Source: Alistipes provencensis
GTDB taxonomy: Bacteria; Bacteroidota; Bacteroidia; Bacteroidales; Rikenellaceae
Assembly (NCBI RefSeq): GCF_900083545.1
Contig: NZ_LT559262.1
Span: 2,692,301-2,756,300, forward strand
Direction: 5' to 3'
DNA length: 64,000 nucleotides
Shown: piece by piece, positions 22,248 to 32,000 of the stretch
How the letters are laid out: the number at the start of each line of letters is the position of its first letter
Numbering within the stretch: position 1 is the first letter of the stretch
The notes under the pieces: model-generated
The model's input: the letters and a program-made list of their open reading frames with translations, nothing else
The model's database searches: none
What the model was told of the DNA's origin: nothing
Program-made: the position numbers and the translations under genes

Positions 22248-22664
22248 ATGGAACTGAAAGAGATTCTGGCCATCTCGGGCCAGCCCGGACTTTATAAATA
22301 TGTGGCGCAGTCGAAGAACGGCGTGATCGTCGAGTCGCTGCTCGACGGACGGCGCATGAACGCCGCGGCGAATGCCAAGGTGAGCGCCCTGACCGAGATT
22401 TCGATGTTCACCGAGGGCGACGACATCGCTCTGGCCGATGTTTTCACCCGGATTTACACCCATACCGGGGGCAAGGAGGCGATCAGCCCCAAGGAGGCTC
22501 CCGAAAAGCTGAAAGCCGCGTTTGCTGAGGTGCTTCCCGAGTACGACCGCGACCGGGTGCATGTTTCGGACATGAAGAAGTGCTTTGCGTGGTACAACAC
22601 GCTCCTGCAGGCCGGATTCACGGAGTTCAAACTTCCCGCCGAAGCCGAAGAAGAGGAGAAATAG
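22248..22664 (+). CDS. DUF5606 protein
   Basis: A 138-residue cytoplasmic protein without signal peptide, starting MELKEILAISGQPGLYKYVA. This and YDRDRVHVSDMKKCFAWYN are characteristic of the Bacteroidetes DUF5606 family. Role unknown; the N-terminal half looks like a small beta barrel, the C-terminal half helical with a Glu-rich end. It lies between the lipoprotein and mgsA in one transcription unit. Confidence 0.8.
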   Translation: MELKEILAISGQPGLYKYVAQSKNGVIVESLLDGRRMNAAANAKVSALTEISMFTEGDDIALADVFTRIYTHTGGKEAISPKEAPEKLKAAFAEVLPEYDRDRVHVSDMKKCFAWYNTLLQAGFTEFKLPAEAEEEEK

Positions 22665-22679
22665 TTTTTTTTGAAGATT

Positions 22680-23168
22680 ATGGGAAAGCAGACGAAAGTG
22701 CTGGCACTGGTTGCCCACGACAATATGAAACGCGATTTGGCCGAATGGGTCGACTGGAACAGCCGCAAACTGAGCCGTCACCACTTGGTATGCACGGGAA
22801 CGACGGGTAAGATGGTCGAGAAGACGCTGCGCGACCACAAGGAGGAGCACGAGGCGGAGGACGAGCCGAAGCCCGAACTGCGGATCACGCTGCTGAAATC
22901 GGGTCCGCTGGGCGGCGACCAGCAGTTGGGGTCGCTGATCGCCGACGGCAAGATCAACGCGCTGATCTTCTTCTGGGACCCGATGTCGGCCCAGCCGCAC
23001 GATGTCGACGTGAAGGCGCTACTGCGTCTGGCGACGCTCTACAACGTGCCGACGGCTATCAACCGCTCCTCGGCCGACTGCCTGATCTCCTCGCCGCTGT
23101 TTGAGGACGACGACTATAAACCCGTCGTGAAGGACTACAAAGCCTACGTCGAGCGGGTGCTGAAATAA
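22680..23168 (+). CDS. mgsA: Methylglyoxal synthase
   Basis: Converts dihydroxyacetone phosphate to methylglyoxal, a bypass used when sugar phosphates build up. It is 162 residues from the ATG at 22680; a TTG three codons upstream is less likely. Family motifs are ALVAHDNMKRDL at the start, the phosphate loop TGTTGKMVE, GPLGGDQQLGSLI and INRSSADCLISS. It ends the mscS transcription unit, followed by a terminator. Confidence 0.94.
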   Translation: MGKQTKVLALVAHDNMKRDLAEWVDWNSRKLSRHHLVCTGTTGKMVEKTLRDHKEEHEAEDEPKPELRITLLKSGPLGGDQQLGSLIADGKINALIFFWDPMSAQPHDVDVKALLRLATLYNVPTAINRSSADCLISSPLFEDDDYKPVVKDYKAYVERVLK

Positions 23169-23190
23169 TCGTGGGGTAGTGCCGCAATAA

Positions 23191-23219
23191 AAAATCCGGA
23201 ACTGAGGTTCCGGATTTTT
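23191..23219. terminator. Bidirectional terminator between mgsA and the phosphoesterase gene
   Basis: ATCCGGAAC/GTTCCGGAT stem with a TGAG loop, A-run on the left and T-run on the right, placed between two convergent stops. Confidence 0.9.
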
Positions 23220-23224
23220 CGTTT

Positions 23225-24733
23225 TCAGGGGGCGAGTATTACCCGCACGTCGGTCAGTCTCACAGCACCGTCCGCTGTCGTGTCGCGGGCTTCGAGATAC
23301 ATCCGGTGGGGGCCCGGTTGGGTTCCCTCGGGTAGCCGCCCCGTCCAGATGTGCGGAGAGGGGGCATTGCGGTGGGGCGAACGGCGTGCGTATTTCGATT
23401 GCAGATAGCCCTGCTGATTGCGCAGTTTCGACCGCAGGACTGTCGGTGCGGCCATGGCCGTGTGCGTCAGCGGTTGCCACGCACCGTCGTCGATCCGCAT
23501 TCGGACCTGCGTCTCCGGACCTCCGGCGAAGAGGTTCACCACGACGCTCCCCGCAGGCAGGGAGGCCAGTTCCTCGATTTCCCGGTCTTGAGGATTGCCG
23601 TCGGCGATCCATACATCGGCCTGATGCCCTTCGTCGATGCCGATGCCCTTGAACCGGAATGCGTAATCCGCCTTGTCGAAGTCGATGCGGAAGTAGTTGC
23701 GCGGGGTTCCGCACGGCTGCAGGGAGCGCGGCACCAAGTCCAAGTCCTGCTCCCCGGTCCAGAGCAGTCCGCAGACCGCCCCGGCAACCAGCTCCTGCAC
23801 GTTGTCCGCCAGCCGTTTCCGGAAGACCGAATGGGTGTGTCCCGACAACATTAGGCAGCGGCGTCCGTCCAGCAGTGCGAGCACCTCGTCCTTGTTTTTG
23901 GTGGCGGCCATCGGAATATGCTGGGCAATGACCACGAGCGTTTCCCGCGGCACCCGTGCCAGATCGTTGCGCAGGAACCGCAACTGCTTTTCGGTCAGTT
24001 TGCCGACATAGCTGCGGCGTCCTTCCGTGAAGACGTTGTTGAAGACGATGAAATGGACTGGCCCGTAGTCGAAAGCGTAGGTGTCGGCTCCGAAAGCCTC
24101 GTTGTAGCAGACGACCGTCCGGACGCTGTCCATATCCCGGTCGTGGTTGCCCGAAAGCGTCCACGAAGGCATCGGCAGTTCGTCGGTTAGCTCCTTGAAG
24201 AGCGGGAACAGCGAGCAGTCGTCGTTTACCAGATCGCCCAGAAAAAGCGAAAAGGCCATGTCGCGGCGTTCCGCCAACTCCGAGAAGAACGTGCGTGCGG
24301 CATATCCCGCTTCGGTCGTGTCGCCGAACTGCACGTCGCCCACGGCAGCGATGCTGAAACGATCGGGCTGTCGGCGGCGCACCAGTCCGAAATCGGCATT
24401 GCCGTTTGCCGTGCTGTCGGGGTAGTATCGGAACCGGGCGTTGCGAATCCCGCCGCCCGGAAATTCGTAACCGGACGGAAGGATCGGGAATATGCTGCTG
24501 TGCGCCGTTGCAGGAAGGATATAGCGGCCTTTCCGGTCGGTGATGACGACCGTGTCACCGTCGGATACGGGAACGCCTTTCAGGACGCGTTCTCCCCGGT
24601 CTCGAACTCCGTTGTCGTTGCGATCGAGAAAGAGCGTTCCCGAACGCACTGGCTGTGCCCCGCTCTGTTGGGGTGCCATGATAAGGCTTTGTGTCAGAAA
24701 TGCCAGTACCAGGTAAAAAGGAATCGGTTTCAT
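23225..24733 (-). CDS. Secreted calcineurin-like phosphoesterase
   Basis: A metallophosphoesterase of 502 residues from the ATG at 24733, with a signal peptide ending near QQSGAQP. An N-terminal prealbumin-like beta domain (FLDRNDNGVRDRGERVLKGV, about 30-105) precedes the catalytic domain with AVGDVQFGD, FLGDLVND, SGNHDRD, IAQHIPM and SGHTHSV, all metal ligands present. A C-terminal beta domain (about 350-500) follows. It is the last gene of the six-gene SusC operon, 82 bases after the ACP-like lipoprotein. Substrate unknown; a phosphorylated surface glycan or phosphodiester is plausible. Confidence 0.85.
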   Translation of the reverse strand: MKPIPFYLVLAFLTQSLIMAPQQSGAQPVRSGTLFLDRNDNGVRDRGERVLKGVPVSDGDTVVITDRKGRYILPATAHSSIFPILPSGYEFPGGGIRNARFRYYPDSTANGNADFGLVRRRQPDRFSIAAVGDVQFGDTTEAGYAARTFFSELAERRDMAFSLFLGDLVNDDCSLFPLFKELTDELPMPSWTLSGNHDRDMDSVRTVVCYNEAFGADTYAFDYGPVHFIVFNNVFTEGRRSYVGKLTEKQLRFLRNDLARVPRETLVVIAQHIPMAATKNKDEVLALLDGRRCLMLSGHTHSVFRKRLADNVQELVAGAVCGLLWTGEQDLDLVPRSLQPCGTPRNYFRIDFDKADYAFRFKGIGIDEGHQADVWIADGNPQDREIEELASLPAGSVVVNLFAGGPETQVRMRIDDGAWQPLTHTAMAAPTVLRSKLRNQQGYLQSKYARRSPHRNAPSPHIWTGRLPEGTQPGPHRMYLEARDTTADGAVRLTDVRVILAP

Positions 24734-24815
24734 GGGTGAAAATGTCGATCGGATATTTGGGTAAAATAATGCGAGCCTTGCGGCCCGCATTATTCAAGTG
24801 ATGTTTCAGGTGTGA

Positions 24816-25481
24816 TCAGGACTGGCTTTCGATATATGCCCAACAGTCTTCCACCGTTTTTATTCTGGCTACATACTCATCGGAAATTTCAATATTGAAT
24901 TCATCTTCAAGGGCTATGACAAACTCAAAAAAATCCAGACTGTCCATGCCAAAATCGTTCCTTATATTGGAATGGACGCAGATTAAACCAATGGGAACAT
25001 CCATTTTTTCGTTGATGATCTCCTGGATTTTTTCAAAAATCCGAATGTCCGGGTTACTCGGCAGCGGCGGAATCGAGACGGTGTGTTTAGTTACATAATT
25101 GACAAGATCTCCGAAAGTTATGATTTTTTCTCTGTCTTCAGCCGGAACATTGAATCCGAATTGTATACGGACTTTGTTGAAAATATTTATCATATCAACC
25201 TCATCGGCCTGCAAATCCGAAGAGAATATCATATAGCTGTTAATCATCGGGTAATTAGTCCCAAGTACCGAATTTACGATTCCGACAAGTTCGTCGCTGA
25301 TGGTTTGGACAGCGCGGGTAACTCTTGCCAAACGAACTTCTGCGGAGATTTTGACCGGCTCGTTCTGTTGGGCTAGTTCAGTTTCAGAAATATCCTGTGT
25401 CCGGCACGACGTCATCGAGATCGTCGCCGCCAAAGCAAGGGCCATTGCATAGGCCCTTGCTGTACGAATTATCCTTTTCAT
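24816..25481 (-). CDS. Lipoprotein with two acyl-carrier-protein-like domains
   Basis: The 221 residues begin with a clear lipoprotein signal (AATISMTSC, lipid Cys26), so the mature protein should lie outside the cytoplasm. Two helical domains follow. The second (about 146-221) matches acyl carrier proteins: DFGMDSLDFFEFVIALEDEF, with Ser181 in the DSL motif where phosphopantetheine is normally attached. The first (about 50-135) has the same layout, but the serine position is Glu94 (LQADEVDM), so it cannot carry the cofactor. ACPs normally work in the cytoplasm. It sits between a DUF5018-like lipoprotein and a phosphoesterase. Whether the serine is used is unknown. Confidence 0.7.
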   Translation of the reverse strand: MKRIIRTARAYAMALALAATISMTSCRTQDISETELAQQNEPVKISAEVRLARVTRAVQTISDELVGIVNSVLGTNYPMINSYMIFSSDLQADEVDMINIFNKVRIQFGFNVPAEDREKIITFGDLVNYVTKHTVSIPPLPSNPDIRIFEKIQEIINEKMDVPIGLICVHSNIRNDFGMDSLDFFEFVIALEDEFNIEISDEYVARIKTVEDCWAYIESQS

Positions 25482-25524
25482 GATTAGGTCATTTAGGTTA
25501 GTGGTTGATAGGCTAAAATAAAAG

Positions 25525-27045
25525 TTATTCTGCAGTAGCCAGTTTGTACAAGCAGAGCTTGGCGGGTGTGGTTACTACGCCATCGGTTGTTTCTTCCTGA
25601 ACATAATAGGCAAGATAGGCTGTGCCGTCCTTTGCAAATTTGAACTCGAAATCTGTTTCAACCTGATCGGGACTGATAATTGTTGCAGGGGTCCAATCTT
25701 TGGTTTTCGAATCCAGAGAGACAACCGCTATCTGTTTTGTGTCTCGAGTATTGCGGAAAATTGCGTAGGGTACACCGAGTGGACTGACAGCCATTCTTCC
25801 ATAATCACCGTCATCGGTATTCAGAGGGCTTCCGAGCCGGTTAATCTCATAGCTGTCCGTGTTGGGATTATACGTTGCTTTCATCACATGTCTCGTATAT
25901 GCAGCCCCGAGTTTATATGTAAGATTAATGTAGATATTTCCGTCATTGTCAATGTCCATGTCCGGAATTCGGGAACCCATCGTATAATAGGTCGTTGTCT
26001 CAGCTCCCGGTTCAGATGATACATATGCGAATGAGTCGATGACTGTTTTCCAGTTCCCGTTTTTATAGGTATAGACGGAGAAGCTGTTCGGGGTAACGGG
26101 ATTTAGCGTTAACAAATACATCACGTCCTCTTTTACGCGGGCTACAGGCCAGTAAGTATAGCCGCTGCGTCCGGGAATAGTTTGTTGTGTGAGCCAACTT
26201 GCCCCATCGTATACGGTCATATTGAGCTCTCGTTTGCCGAGACTTCCTGAAGCTGCATTATTAGCCGTGAAAACAAAGATGTTACCGTTATTGGCTTCAC
26301 AGATCGTCGGACCTACTCCCGAATTCAGAGGTCGGTCGTAAGTTACGGATTCCAGACTCCAAGAGCCACTTTTGTTAGTTGTTATGTGACCGACTTCTTC
26401 CGTTGAATTATAATATGACATATAAGCTTTTCCGGATTTGTCAAATCCGAATCCGATATTTTGAGTCGGTGCTGTCTGTACAACTACTGATGAAATACTC
26501 GAACCATTTACACTCGCATATAGCAGATCACCATAAGTTGCACCTCCGGTTTGTTCAGTAATCGCAAAATATGGTTTGTTATCAACGGGATTAATTTCCA
26601 TGCGAAGGTGAGTTAGGGTTACATTCATCTCTCCGACTTTCTCCCATACGGCTTCGGGCAGCTCGCTGACCGTTACGGTGTAGAGGGTGTTCTTCTTGCC
26701 GAGGCTTACCAGATAGTCTACCGGATCGCCGAAGTCGTTGGCCGTCGTGCCGCTGACTTGCGTCGTGCCGTTTACCGTCACCGTCGATTCGCCATCGGCC
26801 GTTTCGAATGTTGCCACGAGCGCCGAGACGTCGGTGTCGATCGGCACCTTCACGCTGATCGCCGTTCCGGAGATCGTGCCGGTGTAATCCTTCACCAGAT
26901 AGTCGGGGTTATTTTCGGCTTTGAAACTGAATGCCGTGAGTTTGGCCTCGCCCGTCGGGCCTTCCTCTTCTCCGGTCTTGTCGTCGCCGCATCCTGCGGT
27001 GAACAACACCCCGAGGCAGCAAAGCATGGATAGGTACTTTTTCAT
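25525..27045 (-). CDS. DUF5018-like N-terminus plus beta-propeller lipoprotein
   Basis: A 506-residue lipoprotein (LFTAGC, lipid Cys19). The first domain (about 30-125: LTAFSFKAENNPDYL, YTGTISGTAISVKVP, LYTVTV) resembles DUF5018 surface domains. The rest is made of repeated beta strands with short turns and several aromatic-rich blades (GFGFDKSGKAYMSYYN, PDMDIDNDGNIYINL), consistent with a propeller. It is the fourth gene of the SusC operon and probably a surface-exposed binding protein. The propeller part has a more A/T-rich codon choice than its neighbours. Confidence 0.65.
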   Translation of the reverse strand: MKKYLSMLCCLGVLFTAGCGDDKTGEEEGPTGEAKLTAFSFKAENNPDYLVKDYTGTISGTAISVKVPIDTDVSALVATFETADGESTVTVNGTTQVSGTTANDFGDPVDYLVSLGKKNTLYTVTVSELPEAVWEKVGEMNVTLTHLRMEINPVDNKPYFAITEQTGGATYGDLLYASVNGSSISSVVVQTAPTQNIGFGFDKSGKAYMSYYNSTEEVGHITTNKSGSWSLESVTYDRPLNSGVGPTICEANNGNIFVFTANNAASGSLGKRELNMTVYDGASWLTQQTIPGRSGYTYWPVARVKEDVMYLLTLNPVTPNSFSVYTYKNGNWKTVIDSFAYVSSEPGAETTTYYTMGSRIPDMDIDNDGNIYINLTYKLGAAYTRHVMKATYNPNTDSYEINRLGSPLNTDDGDYGRMAVSPLGVPYAIFRNTRDTKQIAVVSLDSKTKDWTPATIISPDQVETDFEFKFAKDGTAYLAYYVQEETTDGVVTTPAKLCLYKLATAE

Positions 27046-27071
27046 AATGATATTGATTTAAAGGTGGATAA

Positions 27072-27545
27072 TTACATGTTTATTTTGCGGATCGTATGCT
27101 GTCTCGACAGTTGGTCGGGACCCGGGAATCCGAGCGTGAACCCGAGGCTGGTGTTTTCGATGCGGATCGTGATCGAGTTGTCCTTCGAGGCATCGATCTC
27201 GCTGGGCAGCCAGCGGATACGGATCGGCATGGAGTAAACGCCCGGCACGAAAACGATCTGGTTGCCGGTGGTCACGCGTTCGAAATCGACGCCGGCTTTC
27301 AGACCGTCGCCGACCGTGAACGAGTAGTCCACGACAAGGTTTTCGGTCAGCTCTTTCGAACTGAGGCATATGTTGTATGTGCGGACGACGGTCGCCTGTG
27401 ACGAGACGGTCGATGTCGCGGCATAAGCGTCGTCGTCGGCCTGTATGACATAGATGAACGGGTGGTCGTAGGGCTCGTCCTTTTTGCAGGAGGAGAGCAG
27501 CAGGGTAGTTGCAACGGCCAGTATGAAACTTATTTTCTGAATCAT
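27072..27545 (-). CDS. Small Ig-like lipoprotein after SusD
   Basis: A 157-residue lipoprotein (LLLSSC, lipid Cys20). The mature part is one beta-sandwich with the pattern seen in N-terminal adhesin-like domains of SusD-linked lipoproteins (DYSFTVGDGLKAGVDFERV, IVFVPGVYSMPIRIRW). It starts 20 bases downstream of SusD and 26 bases before the propeller lipoprotein. Probably a surface binding or scaffolding component of the same uptake system. Confidence 0.65.
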   Translation of the reverse strand: MIQKISFILAVATTLLLSSCKKDEPYDHPFIYVIQADDDAYAATSTVSSQATVVRTYNICLSSKELTENLVVDYSFTVGDGLKAGVDFERVTTGNQIVFVPGVYSMPIRIRWLPSEIDASKDNSITIRIENTSLGFTLGFPGPDQLSRQHTIRKINM

Positions 27546-27565
27546 GGCATATTGAAATTGAGTGT

Positions 27566-29059
27566 TTATTCTTCGGCTCCGCCGTATCCGGGATTTTGCT
27601 GCATCGCGGAGTTGTTGTCGATCTCCAGCCGGGGGATCGGCAGGACGAAGCGATAGTCGGGATAGGAGAGTTTTGTCAGGGTCGTCAGGGCTGATTCGTT
27701 GCGCTCCATCGTCTGGTGGCGGCGCGAGATGTCCAGCAGGCGATGTCCCTCGAAGCAGAGTTCGCGCATACGCTCCCGCTCGATCAGGGTGTTCATCTCC
27801 TCCTGATTCGAATAAGTCAGTATGATTTGACTGATGCTCTTGCCCGTTGCGCGGGCGATCAGGGCCTTCAGGTCGGCGGCGGCGCTGTCGAGATCGGGGT
27901 TTTCCCGGTTACAGAGTGCCTCGGCACGGATCAGGTACATTTCCGAACAGCGCAGGACGAAAGGATCGCTATGGCCGTTGAGCCCGTTGTTGTCGATTTT
28001 GTATTTGTCATTGACGTAATATTTCATGCAGGCCTCCTTCTCGTAGCTGTGCTCCTCGTCGTCATACCCTTCGTAAGCGGGATCATAGTGCAGCAGCCGT
28101 GTCCGCCGGATATCCTGAGGATCGTCGAACAGGGCCAGCAGTTTGGCCGAGGGGATGACTTTGGTCGATCCTGCCGGATTGTAGAGATTGTGCAGGGACG
28201 AAGTGTTGTCGTATCCGTTCAGGCGGAGAATCGTCTCCTTGCCCGGATTCTTGTCCGGATAGCGGAACATCATTTCGTAGTCGGCATAGGGTGTCAGCGA
28301 TACTTTTCCGATGACCTCCGAGGCGTATTGTTCCGCCAGATCATAGTTGCCCATGTAGAGGTAGACGCGAGCCAGCAAGGCCCGGCAGGCGGTTCCGGAT
28401 GCATAGTATACGTCCGAGTCGCCTGTTTTGTCGAGCGTCGTCATCGCCGTCTGCAGGTCTTCGAGGACCTGCTTGTAGGTCTTCTCCATGGAGAACCGTG
28501 CGATTACGTCGTTGAAACTCACCGGCTGGAGCGGCAGTGCGATGCCTAGGTGCGAAGCGTTGTCCGTGTAGGTGTAGTTCTGGGCGTAGGCATTGCTCAG
28601 GTTGAAGAATATCAGCGCCCGGATAAAGTGAGCATGGGCGATGATCCGGTCGATGGCCTCCGATTTTTCGGGATTGCTCTCCTTGAGCTCCGGGCCGTAA
28701 TGGATGATGTTGTTGGCGTTGACTACGATATTGTACCCCGCTTTCCAGAGCAGGCGCGGATACCCGGCATCGTCCTCCGGCAGCGATTCGAAATTGTGAA
28801 TCCGCAGGTGCATGTCGGACGCGTTCTGCGTCAGTTCCGGCAGGTCGCTCGCCAGATCCGAATAGTTGACGAAATAGCTGTCGTAGAAACTGTAGGTTTC
28901 GTGATATATGCCGTAATAGGCGCTTTCCAGTCCGTTATATTCCGCGAAGAAGGATTTGATCGTGCTTTTGCCGATGTTTTCCACATCGAGGAAACTGGAG
29001 CATCCGGCTGAAGCACCCAGCAGACCGGTCAGCAATAGTGATATGATAGTTCTTTTCAT
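27566..29059 (-). CDS. SusD/RagB-family nutrient-binding lipoprotein
   Basis: A 497-residue SusD homologue (GASAGC, lipid Cys20) that pairs with the SusC gene 10 bases upstream. Typical features are YNGLESAYYGIYHE near the N-terminus, TPR helices with HAHFIRALIFFN, RCSEMYLIRAEALCN, and the C-terminal FVLPIPRLEIDNNSAMQQNP. The gene order SusC-SusD-lipoproteins is standard; no polysaccharide lyase or glycosidase is linked, so peptide, lipid-linked or phosphorylated ligands are as possible as glycans. Confidence 0.93.
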   Translation of the reverse strand: MKRTIISLLLTGLLGASAGCSSFLDVENIGKSTIKSFFAEYNGLESAYYGIYHETYSFYDSYFVNYSDLASDLPELTQNASDMHLRIHNFESLPEDDAGYPRLLWKAGYNIVVNANNIIHYGPELKESNPEKSEAIDRIIAHAHFIRALIFFNLSNAYAQNYTYTDNASHLGIALPLQPVSFNDVIARFSMEKTYKQVLEDLQTAMTTLDKTGDSDVYYASGTACRALLARVYLYMGNYDLAEQYASEVIGKVSLTPYADYEMMFRYPDKNPGKETILRLNGYDNTSSLHNLYNPAGSTKVIPSAKLLALFDDPQDIRRTRLLHYDPAYEGYDDEEHSYEKEACMKYYVNDKYKIDNNGLNGHSDPFVLRCSEMYLIRAEALCNRENPDLDSAAADLKALIARATGKSISQIILTYSNQEEMNTLIERERMRELCFEGHRLLDISRRHQTMERNESALTTLTKLSYPDYRFVLPIPRLEIDNNSAMQQNPGYGGAEE

Positions 29060-29069
29060 ATTCGGAACA

Positions 29070-32000
29070 TTAGAATGTTACGGATAAATCGATCGAATAG
29101 CTCGTCAGCATGGGGAATCCGGCGTTCATTGTGGTCTTGTAGCTGTTTTTACCGCGTTTCTGGTCCGGAGTCCAGAGGTAGACGTTGTCGCCTACCAGCG
29201 AGACGCTTGCTGCTGCCATTCGCAGCTTTTTGCAGAGTTGCTGCGGGAACTGGTAGGTCAGGGCGACGTTCTGCAGGCGGATGTTGGTCATGCGGTGCAG
29301 GAAACGGTCGGTATAGGAGGATGCGCGCATCTGGTTTTTGTAGGCGATGCGGGGATTGATTGCCAGTTCGCCCGGCTTTTTCCAGTACTCCAGCGCGTTA
29401 ACCGACGTGTTGGTGGAGATGATGTCGCTGGCCGCATTCATGCTCATCCGGTCCATCACGGTGTAATGCCATCCGCCGATGGAGTAGTTGAGCATGAAAC
29501 GCAGTGTGAGCTGTTTCCATTGCAGGGTGTTCGTCAAGCTGCCGAAGACGCTCGGAACCGCGACCTTGCCCGTGGTCACCCGGTTTTCGTAATTGTAGGT
29601 CTTGGTGATGTTGCCGCGTTTGTCATACCACATGGGCTGTCCGTCGGCCGGGTCGATACCGGCCCAGCGGATCAGACACCATGCGTTTTTGGGCTGTCCC
29701 TCTTCCCAGACATACTCGCCCTTGCTGATGGTCGTTCCCTGGTAGAGTTTGAGGATTTTGTTGCTGTTGTGTGCGAGGTTCAGTTCCGAGGTCCATGTAA
29801 AATCGCGGCTTCGGATATTGGTCGAGTTGATGTTGATCTCGACGCCGCGGTTGCGCATCTCGCCCAGATTGCGCATGATGGAGTCTTCCGTAACGATCAT
29901 CGAGATACGGCTCGACGCCAACATGTCTTTCGTGACTTCGTTGTAATACTCGATGTCGACCAGCACGCGTTTGCAGATTCCCACGCTGACGCCGAGGTTT
30001 GTCTTCAGGGTCGTTTCCCATGTCAATCCCGGATTGGGTGCGGAACTCTGCACGGCGCCCATGTTGCCGATATATCCCGAGGAGGTGGAGATGCTGTAGG
30101 TGCCGTGGGCAGCCGAGGTGTCCACACGGGAATTTCCGGTACTGCCGTAGGAGAATTTCACTTTCAGGGTGTCGAATATCTTGCTTTTGAAGAACGCCTC
30201 GTTGTGGACATTCCACGAAAGGCCTATCGAGGCGAAGTTGCCCCAGCGCGAATATTCGCCGAACGAGGAGAAACCCTGCCTGCGTAAAGTTCCGGCAATG
30301 AAATAGCGGTTGTCATACGAATAGGAGACCTGTCCGATATAGGAGAGTGACCGGGAATAGGCCGTGTTGCTCGAACCTTTGATCTTGTCGGCTGAGACGT
30401 AAGCCATCTCCTTGATCTGGTCGTTGATAAAACCGTAGCCGTTCAGGTTGAGATAGCGGTTTTCTTCGTGCTTGAACTCGATTCCGGCCATGGCGCCGAC
30501 CCGGTGTCTGCCGAACGTGCGGTTGAAGTTTATGCGGTCGACGTTGTTCCAGTTGAGGTTGTAGGTCCCACGGCGTTCCGATTTTCCCATGGGTTCGCCT
30601 TCGATATAACCCGAGAGATTGGTGCGGGCGTTGTAAATGTCTTCATAGACGCCCATGTAGTTCGTTGCAAATTGCACCGTTCCCGACAATCCTTCAATCG
30701 GTTCCCATTTCAGCAAAGCGTTCAGCGACGCATTCAGCGTGCGCTGGCGGTTGTCGTTCTCTTCGCGTTCGGGAACCTTGTTCTGGGTGAACTTGAGCAT
30801 TGACGGTTTGTACTCGGTGAGCGATTCGTTGCTGTAATAGTTGTAGAGCCGCATCGTGTGGCCGTCGTTCTCGTAGGGTGAGAAGATCGGAAGCGTTTCG
30901 TAGTAGCTCCGTGTCAGGGAGAAGATATTGTTGACGTTGTACGAGCCGCCCATGATCACCGTAGCCTCGAGTCCTTTTACGAGCGTATAGGTCGAATTGG
31001 ACCGCAGCGAAAGACGCCGTTGGTTGTTGCCTTTGAGCATCATGTCGTCGGTGTAGAAGCCGGCCGAGAGATAATTTTTCATCCGTTTCGTGCCGCCGCT
31101 GGCACTCAGGTCCACCTGCAGGTTCTGGCCGGCGCCCAGATAAACCTCGTTCCAGCGGGTGTCGGTCGTCGAATAGCTGTTGTATTCGCTGTCCTGATAG
31201 GGAAAGGCCGAAATAGGATTGCCGGCGTTGGTCCAAGCTTCCTTGGCGTAGGCCATGTACTGCGATGCGTTCAGCACTTTGAAACGGGTGCTTTCGTTGG
31301 GGAACGAGACGCCGTATTTGATTCCGATATTTACGCGAGTCTCCTCGGATTTACCTTGCTTGGTGGTGATCAGGATCACACCGTTGGCGCCGTCCGCACC
31401 GTAGAGCGCGGCTGTCGAGGCGTCCTTCAGTACCGTGATGGACTCGATGTCGGTGGGGTTGATGAACGAAAGCGGACTGACCGTGTAGAGCGTGCCGGTC
31501 ACCTGCCCGTTGCGGTCGCCGGTGTAAACCGGGGCTCCGTCGATAATCCAGAGTGGTTCGCTTGAGGCGTCGAGCGAGGCGTCGCCGCGCACACGCACGC
31601 GCAGACGGGTGCGGAATGCCTCTTCGTTACCGTTGATGCCCTGCGTTACTTGGAGGCCCGGCACCATGCCGTCGAGCATGTTGTCCACGCGGCGTACAGG
31701 CATCAGCTCCAGTTTTTTCGAACTGATCTGATAGGCGCTGCCGACAAGGTCCTCGCGGCGCTGCACGACGCCGTAACCCGTCACGACGACCTCGCCGATC
31801 TCCGTGTCGGGTTCGAGCGTAATCGTAAGCGTGTTTTGGGTGGTGACCCCTACTTCGCGGCTTTTCATACCGACATAGGAAACCGCGAGAATAACGACCT
31901 TGCCCGTATTGGGGATCGACAGCGTGAATTTACCGTTGGTGTCGGTGTGAATGCCTTTCGAAGTGCCTTTGATCATGACCGTCGCACCGATCAAAGGGAC

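Noticed and set aside
22671..22679. TTG start for mgsA
   Set aside because: The ATG at 22680 starts at the point where the family begins and leaves a normal gap; the extra three residues are not conserved.
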